Below are positions 13,129 through 24,544 of a stretch of DNA of 64,000 bases, in pieces. Below the pieces are notes generated by a model, which saw only the letters and a list, made by a program, of their open reading frames with translations, ran no database searches and had not been told where the DNA came from. The stretch lies in contig NW_023501085.1 in the NCBI RefSeq assembly GCF_014066305.1, positions 350,001 to 414,000 of the forward strand, given 5' to 3'. The position numbers and the translations under genes are program-made. This DNA comes from Letharia columbiana. Taxonomy: Eukaryota; Ascomycota; Lecanoromycetes; Lecanorales; Parmeliaceae. Position 1 is the stretch's first letter. Each line of letters starts with the position of its first letter.

Positions 13129-13740
13129 ATGCCATCCTCACCACCTACCCAAGTCGCCATTATCGGCGCCGGCCTCTCAGGCCTCGGTTTAGCCCTTGCA
13201 CTACATCGTGCGGTATTACATCAACCATCTGGGAAGTCCGCTCTAACCGCTTCGTCCAAGGCGGCGCTGTCATGCTCTTCCCCATCGCCCTGCGCGTTCT
13301 GAATGCAATTGGCGTATACGAGCGCATCTGAAACAAGGGCTTCCATTTCGAGACGCTGAATTCCAAGGACGAGCACGACGAGACGACCGATGTGTAGTAC
13401 TTCGGCCATGCACAGCTCTACGGGTACAAGGCTTTCCGAGTATATTGGCAGGTTTTGATCGATGAGATCAAGCTCATGCTCGGTGAACGCGGCATCGAAG
13501 TCAAGGACGGAACGACAAGGCTTGCGAAAGCATTCGCCCTTCTGATAGCTAGAAATCCAGGAACTCGAGTGTGAAATATGCTCAATCTTCTCCACGGCAC
13601 GCTACTCATGCCGAGGTGTGCGACCCATCACACCTATGTTATTGACATCTTCGAAATTGAGACGGATTTCTTCCTCAATGGTTTGCCATTGAGAGACGCA
13701 GGATGACTCTACGCAGCACAGAATCAATGGCGATGAAGTC
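13129..13740 (+). pseudogene. FAD-dependent monooxygenase (salicylate hydroxylase-like) pseudogene
   Basis: From ATG 13,129 the frame reads MPSSPPTQ, then VAIIGAGLSGLGLALAL, a textbook FAD/NAD-binding GxGxxG strand-turn-helix. A frameshift after about 28 codons moves coding to another frame (GGAVMLFPIALRVLNAIGVY), followed by stops at a former Trp/Arg position and in YFGHAQLYGYKAF. Further on, VLIDEIKLMLGERGIEV matches the usual FAD-monooxygenase segment (VLIDELK..L...GI). Frameshifts and at least three stops make it non-functional. Mutations are mixed rather than purely C-to-T, so ordinary decay is as likely as RIP. The part beyond about 13,740 cannot be aligned with confidence. Confidence 0.8.
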
Positions 13741-16700
13741 GTCACCTCGTGTCAAGCATTATGGGACCGTCGTTGGAAAGGCCGACAATGGGTAGGAAAT
13801 GATGCGCTCTGTCGGATTGTAATCAGACGCAGCGATCGGTGTGACACCATATCGACCCCAAATTGGAATAGAAACTTACGACTTTGATTTTGTCTTCCGT
13901 AGCCCATCTGAGGACAGGATGTCCGCTGGTAATACTGACATATCTGGGAGAAACTTAGCCCCTTCTAAAGATATCCGTTAAGCCGTCCGTATGCCCGTAA
14001 AGCGCAAGATTAACACACTATGCAGAGTGCAAGACTCACCTCGGCGTGCTCAAGTCGAATTGTGGTCCAATATGCCACTTCGACAGCTGGCTTCAGACGA
14101 ATGCATCTTTACAGATAGTCATCCCACAGGCTGGCAAGGTGCTTATCGGTCGACGAGCTTCAATATCCAGCGGGTGATACCCTCCGTCAATATGCTCAAT
14201 TGGATCAACATGTCGCCTAACCTTACCTCACCTCAGCCGCGTATGCAGCATAGCCACGGATTTGTCGTGTCTCGTCGAAGTATGCGGAAGCACTGAACGA
14301 CTGGCTCACCTCACATACTTGGTATATACATTGGGACAAGGCAGAAACACCAAAGTCCCTGGCAGAAGCCACTCCTGTGGCCGCATGTGCTTTGACAAGT
14401 TTGTCGGACGTAGCCGAGTCACCGGCCACGACCATTCCATAGCATTTGGATACTCCCTTGTACCTTGATGTAGCTTTGAGCGGCTGACCGAGATGCTCTT
14501 TGGTTCATGAACTTCGACTTCACTATAGTCAAAGAACTTCCGTCGAGTGTTCTTGCAAGGTCTGTATGCCGCTTGACCTTACGACGCCTCAAGCCAGTGC
14601 TTGCAGTCGGCTGGCACTAGCTCTGCTGTTATTCACAAAAGGCAAGGCTCCCCCAACAAGATTCTTCGACCTTTTCTCTTTTCTTTCGGCGCTCGGCAAG
14701 ACCTAACAACCTTGAGAGCGGCCTTCAGTGAGAGTATCGGAAACGGACCACCGTCTGGCCGGTGAATTCCAGTGAGGTCTTCGGGAATCGGAGAAGACAC
14801 AAGTTCAAGTGACGCTTCAAACGATGCGGGTGAAGGCGGTCGAGGACCGGGAGAAGATGCACAACTTTCAAGGGAGGAGCTTGATGTCAACAAAATTCTC
14901 AGGCCGAAGCTGAAGGACAACAACATGTTAAGAGAGGAACCGAAGAGCATCACCAAATTCCCAGATAAGGAAGGCTTCTCAAATTAGAAACCAGCGATCA
15001 ATATCATCCAAAGGGAGGAAGACCCAAAAACCCGCAATATGACGGAGAGCGCGATGAGTGTCCTAGACAGGACGCAGAAGAAGACAACGAGGACGCCATT
15101 TCTGAAGCTTTATTTGCCTCAAGGGATTGCTCACTCAACGATAAAGCCTGGGAACGAGACCGTCTTTGGGCCGAGAGGCGCGCTCCAGATGTCCAACGCG
15201 TGTTAGATGCAGACAAGATTCGGATAGGAAATCTTGAAGCTAAGACTGAAGGCAGGCCTAGATCAGAACCACGTACCTTACTAATCAAGCGCGTTTGGAA
15301 TGTGACCCTATGCTTAGTGACTTTCGAGAGTCTCATGGGTGATAGTGGATGGAAACAACCTGTCACGCCTTTGTAAGTTTCCGACCGCTGCTAGGGATCG
15401 AAATGCTTCGTTGTGCTTAGTACTCGTCCCTTTTAATCCAACAAGTCTTTCAAATGAGGGCATTTTTTACCACGGTCACCATCAGCGATATCGAAATAGT
15501 TATCCACGATTCTGTGACGATTCAGATCCAACGTAAGACTCATCGGTGTCTCTCAATTAGCCCTCAAGTCGCAGAGTATCTCGATTATCTCGATAGATTC
15601 TACAAGCTCTGCACTTACCCACCCTTGCCTAGAACGATGAAGGTCGAAACCCTTCCAAAAAGGCTTTCATATCTCTTCTAATCAAAACAGCCAAGTAGTC
15701 TAAATTTCTTGACCTGGGCGATCCCACAGTGGCTCTGCCACTCAACATACCAGAAGGTCTGAGGTGGCAGAATTGCTTACTGCACATGGAGCTGGAAACG
15801 GCGGGGCCCCTGCGAGCAGTGCAATTCTGCAGAAGGGGGCTATACGCCCCGAAGAAACGATGAAGATAAACAAGATGCCTTTTCCATCCTCTTTGTCAAC
15901 AGAGCCGGCTCTGTCTCCACCAGCGATGTCAGAGCCGGCAGCCTGCAGGGTGCCATTGAATCTGCGAAAGCGTAGACTTGAGCTAGGATAGTCATGCTCT
16001 CGGACCCGTCTGTGGTGTGCCCGAGGCTTCTGACGTACGCGAAGGATTCGCGATTGGTGGAAGGGGCGTACGGAATCTGAACGACGAGCCCGATTGTGCC
16101 CTGGTAAGCTTTTCTTGTTTAAACAGTATCAGAAAGACGATGGGAACATCCTAATAATCGTTGTCTGCAAATGCAAGCTGAAGCAGGCCTTGATGCCATC
16201 AAAACGATTAGGGTCCGACTGGTTTCGGAGGCGCTCGCAAAGGCAAGACTATGAGCTTTAGGTATATCGAACTTGGCGGAGCACCACAGCTCAAATGTGT
16301 GCTCTGCCCATCAAGAAGCTGTACAGAATGGCGGTAAAAGTACCTGTGAGCGGTCGCCATAGCTAATGTTCGAGATTCCGATAGATAACTCACTACTAGT
16401 GATTATTCAAAATTTGCATTTTTCGACGAGGGCTGTTGAGTGGCAATTTCGCGACGTATCGCAGCCGGTGCCCAACCGACCACCTCGAGTTTGGTTTTTT
16501 TTGTTCAAACACAGTACAGCTCCACTAGAACTCCACAACGACAAGATTTACAGAGGAACGGCCGCCTATAATGTTGCAGAACTTCTCTTGCTCTTCGAGC
16601 TATGTATCTGATGTTTTGTTTGTTTAATAAAGTGCGTTGAAAAGTTGCCGAACACTGGGGTACATGCTATGGGAAGGTGGTGGATATGTTGTAGGTCAGG

Positions 16701-17639
16701 TACTAGTACAAGGTGTTCCAGACAAGGGGTGGTCACAAAACAAAATCCCAGTCATCAAACCCCTTAAACTTGTCCGACTCCAACGAGACCGATACAGAAT
16801 GACGAAAGGAGAAATAATAACGAAAGTCATATTAGGGCTCATTGATTCTGCAAAGGAAGTATCAGCCCTCAAGAGGCAACGGTCATGTTTGAGTCTTGCC
16901 TTGATTGCCTCAAAGTGCGCTTATCATGGACCCATGGTCGTGACTTACTCGACGAAAGCCCAGTCCGTGGACACGAGGGTCGAGCTGATTCTTCGCCCCC
17001 TGCTCCAGCAACAGTTTCAGCTTATTCAATTTTTTCCTGGGCCCATGAAACCCAATCTCCCACCCCCGGCGTCAGATTCAGATCGGTCAATCTAGATATC
17101 AGGAACACAATAGCTATTTCCGCCTTCTTTTGTGCAGGAAGAAAGGCGGGATGCCGGAGACCGAGTGGAACTGATCTGCAGCAGAATCGGCTCAAGACAA
17201 CGCACCCGAGCAGGGGCACGGTTCTACATCTACTCACATTGCTGTCCTTTCTTTAGGTCAAGACAACGAACCCAGCAGGGGCACGGTTCTCTCCTCTACT
17301 CACATTGCTGTCCTTCATCTTTAGTGTGCCACTCCAATCTCCAATTATCCCCAAGACCAAGTGGACGCTTCGCGATGATATGGCGGGTATTCTGGGTGGG
17401 TGCGAGGAAGAGGGATAGTGTTGTTGGAAATGAGGGGAAAATGTGCGGAAGATGTGTTGAGTTTTGAATTTTGCGCTCCTTCGATTCGCCTGTCTTAGTC
17501 GGCTTTCAACTTAACAACTCTATTGCAACTATGCATGTTTGGGGGGGGAGGTAGTCGATCATTGCTTGCAACATCTACCTATCGGCCTGATTTCCATGCT
17601 TTGGCACAAATCGTCTTATGCCCAATCTTCATCAGCCCC
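13741..17639. other. Gene-poor region with unidentified open-frame fragments
   Basis: No intact gene was recognised in 3.9 kb. A stop-free plus-strand frame without ATG covers about 15,001-15,372 and is rich in Asp/Glu/Arg (QDAEEDNEDAISEALF, then AWERDRLWAERRAPDVQR). This composition suits a real protein fragment, but the family is unknown. A further open stretch at 15,454-15,681 (VAEYLDYLDRFYKLC) may belong to the same dead gene. ORFs at 16,637-17,095 and 16,885-17,256 overlap in different frames and lack coding character. Confidence 0.4.
17192..17322. repeat. Tandem duplication, period 66 bp
   Basis: TCAAGACAACG..CCC..GCAGGGGCACGG..., ending in CTCACATTGCTGTCCTT, occurs twice head to tail, starting at 17,192 and 17,258, with a few mismatches. 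Confidence 0.85.
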
Positions 17640-18154
17640 TTCAGATCAGATTGCACACCCTATCCCTCGCCACCATTGACAGGAGGCAGAATGCAATCCC
17701 TGATCAACACCCGACCATCTTGATCCACGCGGGGTCCAGGGAAGTTCGATGTTGAGTGATAAACATCTGCGGGTCCAGCTTGTTAGCAGAGGTCTGTATG
17801 GTGGCCCAAATACCATCATCACCCACCTGCCTGACCGTGTTTGTAATGCCACACCAATCTCCACGTCTCAGCCTCGAAATCACCTCGTATAACCGTCACG
17901 AACATTGCATCCCTCTCATTGGCAAGAATCGAGTATTTGGAAGCCTGCATGGGAGTTCAGTACAGGTAATGGCAAGTGAAAATGGGTTGGGGAGGGGGGA
18001 GGGGTTGTCACCAGTTCTGTGAGCAGCCAGGATCCAGTAATCGAGCTTTTACTAAGATACAATCCATCGAACATTCTTTGGTTGACGCCGTGAGGCGTAG
18101 CTGAGCGCTGATGTCTGCGTAGAAATACTCCGTCCACTCTTCGAGGGTTGCCAT
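17640..18154 (-). pseudogene. Decayed copy 1 of unknown tandem gene family
   Basis: From ATG 18,154 (minus) the frame reads MATLEEWTEYFYADISAQLR, then a frameshift continues as VNQRMFDGLYLSKSSITGS and WLLTEL before a splice-donor-like site. About 17,935-17,820 continues as ERDAMFVTVIRG and AETWRLVWHYK. Both parts align with the intact gene at 19,727-20,575 (WADISGQLRR, DLFDGLVLKKDTATGS, RELRLQYEELGHDRN, TYELWQLLWTIK). The frameshift in the first exon and stops downstream indicate a pseudogene. Function unknown. Confidence 0.7.
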
Positions 18155-18989
18155 GGTGTTTCAATACTGGCATCCAGATCGAAGGTCTTGGCTGCGGCAA
18201 GTTGGGAAGTTGAAGAGAGCGTGAGTTCAAGAGGTGATGTGAAAGTCGAAAATCACGAAGTGAGAGACGCTCTGAGAGAATTGCCACTATTTTCGGATTC
18301 CCTAGATCCTACCTCATCTGTGACCGCTACAACACGACTGCTTGCAACAACACCCCCTGGGTGCCTATCTCAGTGTCTATTGGCACCATATCGCGGAGAA
18401 TTGCGGACCGAGGCGGCGAGATTACCTGCGTTTTTGAATACTGGCAGGTTATTTTACAAGGAGTTTGATGCGTCGTTTGATGCGGAGTGTGGCTGCTTTG
18501 GACCAAGGTTGAGAGGAGAACCTGGAGATCAGGATGATAGACAGTATTCGAGGTTTGTTTTAGGTGCCAGTGGCGAAAAATTAAACCAACTCATTGTCTT
18601 CTTTCGGTGAGTGGAGGCAGCCGCTACTTACGGTAGCTTCGTGGCAACGGCCTCTTCTCTTGAGAGACCCATACCATCGTACCTTTTCTGGCGCTCCTAA
18701 GCAAGAAGATTAATCCATGTCGTGTCATTTCATGGACTGCAAGGTCAGTTTAATCGGCCAAATCCCGTTGATTGTGCCTCCTTTTCTTTGAGTCAGGGTA
18801 ACGAGGAAGTCTCAAGGCCAACGAAAAAAGGAAAGAGAGAAATCACACTCTGCGTCTGGTGCATCTGCCCTCTATCTTAATTAAAAAACATGTCTACCTT
18901 TCAGACCGTTTCCATTCTTGGTGGCGAAGTGCTTCCCTTTTCTGCGACGCTCTATCTATCCACCTCATCCCCTCACAACCATCTCAACC
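18155..18989. other. Spacer between decayed family copies
   Basis: The plus-strand ORF 18,188-18,610 and the short plus-strand ORF from 18,890 (MSTFQTVSILGGEVLPFSA) have no recognisable domain. They overlap the opposite-strand decayed family, so no gene is called. Confidence 0.35.
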
Positions 18990-19494
18990 TCCGCTTCTCA
19001 CCCCTTCACAACCCGTTGTCGACATTGGACGCAGAAGAGCGTGGACTCTCAGACGTCGGCGCCGGAGCCACACTATCGAACGCGGCCGGAAACGTAGCGA
19101 ATGACCTCGTCTGATCTACACCTCCATCAGATCAATCCATCTCCGCCGAGCTCAACAGCACTTACGTTTCCGCACCTTGACCTCCAGTCTGAGCCTCACG
19201 CACTCTCCAGAGCCATATTCTGGCGCGATGATTTCGACCGTGGCAGTCGGCCTCGCTGTGGCGCTATGCTGGTTGCATACGCGCCCCTGGGATAGCGGTT
19301 AGGGTTGTTCAGAGGTGGGGAATTGCGAGACGGGACGTATGCAGTACCGGCCAGCTGCAAACCCATGTGCCGGTTACGGTATCCTTCTCAAGGAGTGAGC
19401 CGTCGAGGTTAGTTTTGTCAATGGTGTTTAGACGGAGGAGTCGGTCGCTGATGTCGGACCAGTGGCGGTCGCGCCAGGTAGCGAGGTTGGTCAT
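18990..19494 (-). pseudogene. Decayed copy 2 of unknown tandem gene family
   Basis: From ATG 19,494 (minus): MTNLATWRDRHWSDISDRLL, then DGSLLEKDTVTGTWV. This is collinear with W..ILWADISGQLRR...FDGLVLKKDTATGS of the intact copy. After a gap, PTATVEIIAPEYGS and CVRLRLEVK match the second-exon block (LATVRVLVPQKS, LWQLLWTIK) in a different frame. The donor site of the intact copy (TTG|GTAAGT) is not conserved. It is probably dead, though a diverged short protein cannot be excluded. Confidence 0.6.
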
Positions 19495-19726
19495 AATTGG
19501 TGAGAGGTGTTGGTAGGAAGTGTTGATGGATGTGTGGTGTTGAAGGTATGGAAGATGAAAGAAAAGTTCTGATTTGTGAAGCGCGAACAATAATGTGTTG
19601 ACAGATGAAATGTTTGCATAGCATCAAAGCGACAGTCTGAACGGAGCTGCGGAAAGTGACAGATTTCCCAAAATTTTTACCCAGACACACAGCAATCGCA
19701 TACATTAAATATCACCCGCCCCAAAA

Positions 19727-20575
19727 TCACTCCTTGCTCTCATCGATCTTTGCATCCAATTCTCCTCCATCTGTCTCATCTGCTTCTGGCACTTCCTTCA
19801 CCCATGTTCCCGCGCCCGCATCTGTCACTATACCCCCTATCGTTGCATCGAAATCGAGCTCCGGATCAGGATCAAATTCTGAGGGTCCAGGTCCGTAATC
19901 TTGTATGAAGGATGGAAGCGAGAAGTCGGTCACTGAGTGTATTTGGCCGGCTAGGTGTCTTCGTCAGCGTTAACAGCGAGGTAAAGCAGCTATGGGAATT
20001 GGCTTACGGTAGGTGTCGAGTTCTAGGTGCGTTCGACGGTCGATGGGGTCTATTGCCATCTCAGAGTGGAACTGACCTAAAATCTTGTCAACAAAATGTC
20101 CGTTCGAAAGGGACGAGATCGCTAGGAAGGTAAGTGGAAGACCTACGGCCGTTAGGATCCCTAAGGCGCTTGATAGTCCACAGCAGCTGCCAGAGCTCAT
20201 ATGTCGATTTCTGCGGCACCAACACCCTGACGGTGGCCAGGTTCCTATCATGGCCAAGCTCTTCGTATTGTAGGCGCTGCACACACAGCATCAGCATGTT
20301 CAATGGGTTTGACCGAAAGAAAGGGTAAAGCACGGCATACTTACCAATTCTCTGAGGATCAACGAGCCAGTAGCGGTGTCTTTCTTGAGTACAAGCCCGT
20401 CAAACAAATCGGCAGAAATGACAGAGGAGCGCCGAAGTTGGCCAGATATGTCTGCCCAAAGGATGTTGACCCAGTCTGCACGAGTCGCGAGAGCCTTCGG
20501 CTTGATTGTCGATTTGGCGGTAGGTTTCATTTCCAGATTTTGCTGTGGAATTGAAGCCTTGGGGTGCTGCTCCAT
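19727..20575 (-). CDS. Hypothetical protein, intact member of unknown tandem family (217 aa)
   Basis: Four exons give a clean 217-aa frame: 20,575-20,345, 20,276-20,147, 20,076-20,008 and 19,950-19,727. Introns have GT..AG ends and all phases fit. The N-terminus is basic (KPTAKSTIKPKALATR). The core has two Trp-rich blocks: WVNILWADISGQLRR with DLFDGLVLKKDTATGS, and EELGHDRNLATVRVLVPQ with TYELWQLLWTIKRLRD. The last exon is acidic and Gly/Pro-rich (GPSEFDPDPELDFDATIGG). No signal peptide or membrane segment is evident. The family was not recognised. Two decayed relatives lie downstream on the same strand, so this is the surviving member of a tandem array. An upstream ATG at 20,714 lies in another frame and was not used. 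Confidence 0.6.
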
Positions 20576-20958
20576 TTCGGGTATCGGTCAAGGCCAGGAT
20601 GAGGAGCAAAGCAAGGGAGGAATGGAGATTATGTATGGATTTTCCGGAGGTGTTATCGATAGGGCAGTGTTGAGCTGGCAAGGAGGTTTTGGTGTTGAAG
20701 GTGCGACTGGGCATGCGATCACTGTGTTGTTAGGTAGCTGGCGATATCGTTAGGTGTCAAAGGCTTGGTGTTAGAAGAGTGCCAAGAGTTCTGCAAGATG
20801 GATGTCGAGCCAGCAGAATGTGACGCTATACAGTTGGCCAATCTGCTATATGTCAAGATCGGTGTCAGAAGAGCGGTGGCTTTGCAAGATAGGCGAGGAG
20901 CATGCAAAATTGATAACAGCGGGAGTTGTAAATCTCAAGACTGGGCATTGTTTATCTA

Positions 20959-22378
20959 CTACCTCGTCCCTCCATGCTCCATCAAATCGACCCCTCCTCT
21001 GACCACACCCACCAACCCTCCAGTCTGCACCACTTCACTGCCTCCACCACTTAACCTGTACTCCACTTCGGCAAGTCCTGAAAGCCATGCTACTCTCGTC
21101 TGTGGTGGTACTTCTAGTTTCGCCAGCTCCTCTCCTAGGGCCGTTAGTATATCTGCTAATGCTAGGCCTTTGTTCGCTTTGAGCATGTTGACAGTGTTGA
21201 GGCAGGAGGTGACGTCGGAACTTTCCATGAGGGTGTCGCGGATGAGTTCGATGTCAGAAGGGTGAGGGGCGGCGATGCAGTCGTAAATGGTGGCGTTGGT
21301 TATCATTTCACGTTTGGGATTTTTGGGTGGTGGTTGGCCTTTGATGTATAATGGAGTGCCTGAGTATAGTGTCAGTGACTGTCGTGCATCTATGGTATGC
21401 TTGCATGAGAAGCTCGTCGGAGAGTTGAAAAAGGAACATACTGCTTGCATGACATGCTTGAAGAACGTTCAAAGCTCTCCTCATGTCACCTTTGCTCAGC
21501 CGTACAAGACTGTCAACTGCCTCAGGCTGAATTTTGACATCTTCTTTTTCGATCACGATATCGACGAGCTGCCTAATATCTGGTTCTTTCAGAGGACTGA
21601 ACCTGAACCTCGTGCATCTTGATAGTAATGCTGGCGACAGCTTGTGGGTATAGTTGGCGATTACGCAAAATCGCGTATTGGCCGTGTATTTTTCCATGAT
21701 CCTCCGCAAGGCCATTTGAGCCACTGAAGTCATAGCATCGGCCTCGTCCAAAACAATGAGCTTGTAAGCTCCTGATGAGGGCGTGTCACCGGCCTTGGGC
21801 GCTGCTGAGAAGATCTGCTTGGTGCCTGAACTTTCAATCAGCATCAGGTAGACTCCTCCCCAACGCTTGGTACAAACTTGCAAAAGTCTTGATTTGTTCC
21901 CGCACGACGTCTATGCCTCTATCATCACTAGCATTGAGCTCGAGCACCATCTGCCTCATGTTTCTGTTGCCATAAATTCGCCGTGCTAACGCGAGTATCG
22001 TTGATGTTTTGCCTGTACCTGGTGGGCCGTAGAGTAGGAGATGGGGCAATCGCTATACTATCATCAGCGTGTGGCAGATTGCATAGAAGCCGAGGATATA
22101 AACATTGGTGTCGACAAATTTGTTGATTGTGGCTAAAATATCTTGATGACCCGAGACATCGTCCAATGTGTTTGGTCTGTACTTCTCTACCCTGTAATGA
22201 TAAGCATGGCATCTTAAGGTAGGAGACTCTACAATCACCAAGGTAGGCTGTCCTCTGCCTCTACGGGCAGGTTTGCCGCGCTTCTTTTGCCCTTTGCGTT
22301 GGTGTTGTCAGAGCTGAACATGACCGACTCCTTGACCGGGGCGTCATCCACGTCCATCTCATCTTCGTAATCTGACAT
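20959..22378 (-). CDS. RFC3: Replication factor C subunit 3 (fungal RFC3; human RFC5 type)
   Basis: Clamp-loader ATPase subunit that helps load PCNA at primer ends in the nucleus. Five exons (22,378-22,239, 22,191-22,104, 22,052-21,878, 21,825-21,442, 21,359-20,959) give 395 aa. It starts [18 protein letters not shown], the usual acidic start of filamentous-fungal RFC3, then [19 protein letters not shown]. Walker A is GPPGTGKTS at residues 85-93, followed by [14 protein letters not shown]. Walker B is LDEADAM (160-166) and the arginine-finger SRC motif is at 203-205. The C-terminal collar domain fills the last exon. Introns 2 and 3 use weak GTTTAT and GTTTGT donors, chosen because they restore the conserved frame. 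The gene diverges from ARPC3 with 194 bp between start codons. Confidence 0.95.
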
Positions 22379-22572
22379 GTTGGCAAGATGAAAGAAGAGT
22401 CGTATTGTCAATCGAAGTGTAGCTCTGTTTGTAAAGACATGATATTGAGACGCGAGGCGCGTAAAGTGGGCCTGCAGTGTGCTCAGCCCTACGAGGCTTG
22501 GCATTTGTTGATTGCGACTGCCTTGGCCTATGAGCCTCAAAGTTCCTTGACGATGGCAACACCGTAGCCAAT
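22379..22572. promoter_or_regulatory. Short divergent promoter between RFC3 and ARPC3
   Basis: Only 194 bp separate the two start codons, so both promoters and 5' UTRs must share or overlap this interval. No TATA box was recognised; no specific factor site is claimed. Confidence 0.6.
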
Positions 22573-23482
22573 ATGCCTGTAAGTCTAATCCTTCTCCCAC
22601 CTTGAGCTGTTAGCTACTGACATGGCATCAGGCGTATCACTCCATCTTCCTCCAGGATCAAAATGTCCGGTTAATAGGTCAGTCAACCGTCACTGCCAAG
22701 AGCTGTCCCTCTACCTCAATGCTTGCCCTACCCAACTGCTTGCTCAGCTCGCTCTGACCCGATACAGGCAACTTTGCTCTCCTTCCTCTCCGAACTCGCA
22801 CCCGTGGTCCAGCCTACTCTCTTCCTGCCTTGGCCCCAGGTACCTCCGAGCTTGAAATCGACCCAGACAGCGAGTCATACGACTCCCTAGATGAAGTCCT
22901 TTCCCTTTTCCGAGCAAACACGTTCTTCCGAAATTTTGAAATCAAAGGGCCGGCAGACCGATTACTCATTTATGGCATACTGTTCTTGAGCGAGGCATTG
23001 GGGAAGATAAAGCCGACATTGGGTAAGAAGGAGGCAGAGAAGGTACGTTTGCTTATACAGAGCAAACGCAAATGCAGCGCCTTTCAGGTCACAGCTTCGC
23101 ACAGAGAGCGGTGCTGATGAAGACCGGTGATCTAGGCACTGCTGAACGCAGCATTGGACCAATTTGCAATTCCGGGGGATGCTAGCTTCCCATTAAATCA
23201 GGCATTCGAGGCGCCGAGAGATCGACAAGATGCGGAGACCTTGAGACAGTGAGTCTTGCTCAAAATTACTAGCACCCCAGACCCTTCTCACGAAATCAAG
23301 GTATCTGTCTCAGGTGAGACAGGAATTGGCAATGAGATTACTTGCGCGTGTGTATGCAGATGGCAACACACCGTCGAAAGTGAGTGTTTCCACCCTTTTA
23401 CTGCGGACTTGGATAGGCATTGATGATACAATAGTGGTGGCTGAGTTTCACGAAGCGCAAATTCATGGGCAAATCACTATAG
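22573..23482 (+). CDS. ARPC3: Arp2/3 complex subunit 3 (ARPC3, p21)
   Basis: Structural subunit of the seven-protein Arp2/3 complex that nucleates branched actin filaments at endocytic patches. Six exons (22,573-22,578, 22,632-22,677, 22,768-23,042, 23,136-23,248, 23,301-23,379, 23,435-23,482) give 188 aa, close to the family size. Family blocks are clear: MPAYHSIFLQDQNVRLIG at the start, LFRANTFFRNFEIKGPADR, LIYGILFLSEALGK, then IPGDASFPLNQAFEAPRDR, YLSQVRQELAMRLLARVY and the ending SKWWLSFTKRKFMGKSL. The first coding exon is only six bases (Met-Pro). All introns are GT..AG. Confidence 0.95.
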
Positions 23483-23617
23483 TAGCTTCTCATTGGAGCA
23501 GCAGGAAATATAGTCACCTGTTGAAACAATATTGCCTTCCAGTGTATCTGTAAGAAACCGAGGGTGGTCCTTGTGTGTACAAAGCTAGCGTTCTAGAAAT
23601 TGGAGCATAGTACGATA

Positions 23618-24410
23618 ATGGCCTTCCTCGATCCATTGCCTCCGATATTTTTGACGAGATCTTCTCATGTATACTCGTCAATGGCGATGGATCTTAGGGT
23701 GTCCTGCACCGTGTACGGCAATGTGAATCGAACGACGACTCTCGCGTGCCTTCATTGCCCCGTCTTTGCCGAATCGAGGAATATCTTGCTTACTGTCGTC
23801 GTTGCTGAAACAGAAACGCCCCGGAAGAGCTCAAATGGCCAGATGGCATCGAAACCCTCTTCAATCTAGTCTATGTATCTACAAATTCAAGGTAATAGAA
23901 GAACACCTAACAGCATTGGGATGGAATGGGGCCCTACTGCAAATCGAAGGGAGGCTCCCCATTTCGCAGCGAGTCACTACCATACACCATATACGAGCTC
24001 AGGGGAAGCAATCGAGCTCGGTAGCAAATTTGAGTGATATCTGTCAGCAATCAGAAGAATGACTGTGGCGATGAGAAGTAGATTTTACAGAGACACTCTA
24101 ATGATCCTGCATCGAGCCTGGCCAAGTGCTTTGAAAGCCAATCTAGGCTCGCTGATCGGACAGCTTCAGACGGTTCGCTAGAGTTGCCGCCAGAGCTTGC
24201 GGACTTTTTGGCTCAACTTGACGCTCAGAACATGGCTCATATTCAAGCTTGAGAGGCGAGAATACGTCAAATAATTGCCACTTCTGGTTTCAATCACGCT
24301 GCGAGGCCCACGATTGGAATGTGCCCTGAGTTGAGGCCCCGTGTCACGAATCTGATGCAAGGGACTTCCAAAGCCAGTTCTTCCTAAGCAAGGCCAGCGA
24401 TCCTGCTGCC
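23618..24410 (+). pseudogene. Decayed gene fragment with F-box-like start
   Basis: The reading MAFLDPLPPI, then after a one-base shift DEIFSCILVNGDGS, resembles an F-box start (LPPxLxDEIFSxI). A stop follows at once, and later open pieces (PDGIETLFNLVYVSTNSR; YRDTLMILHRAWPSALKANL) lie in differing frames with stops between. It looks like a host gene broken by several indels. It ends just before the transposon terminal repeat at 24,442. The family assignment rests on about 20 residues. Confidence 0.4.
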
Positions 24411-24441
24411 TAACGTGCATAAATTGGTTTTCCCACAGATA

Positions 24442-24481
24442 ATAGGGGGTTTCAGACTAGGAGTTTTTAAGATGTGTATAC
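24442..24481 (+). repeat. Left terminal inverted repeat
   Basis: Forty bases beginning ATAGGGGGTTTCAGACTAGG and ending TGTGTATAC. They pair with 35,667-35,706 with two mismatches. Confidence 0.8.
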
Positions 24482-24544
24482 CTTAGCGGAGGGCTATGAG
24501 TTACGCTAACCGTACCTTAACCAAATTAGTAAGATTTACCGCCT

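Noticed and set aside
16637..17256. Overlapping ORFs of 152 and 123 codons
   Set aside because: They are in different frames of the same DNA with no family features, and run into a tandem duplication.
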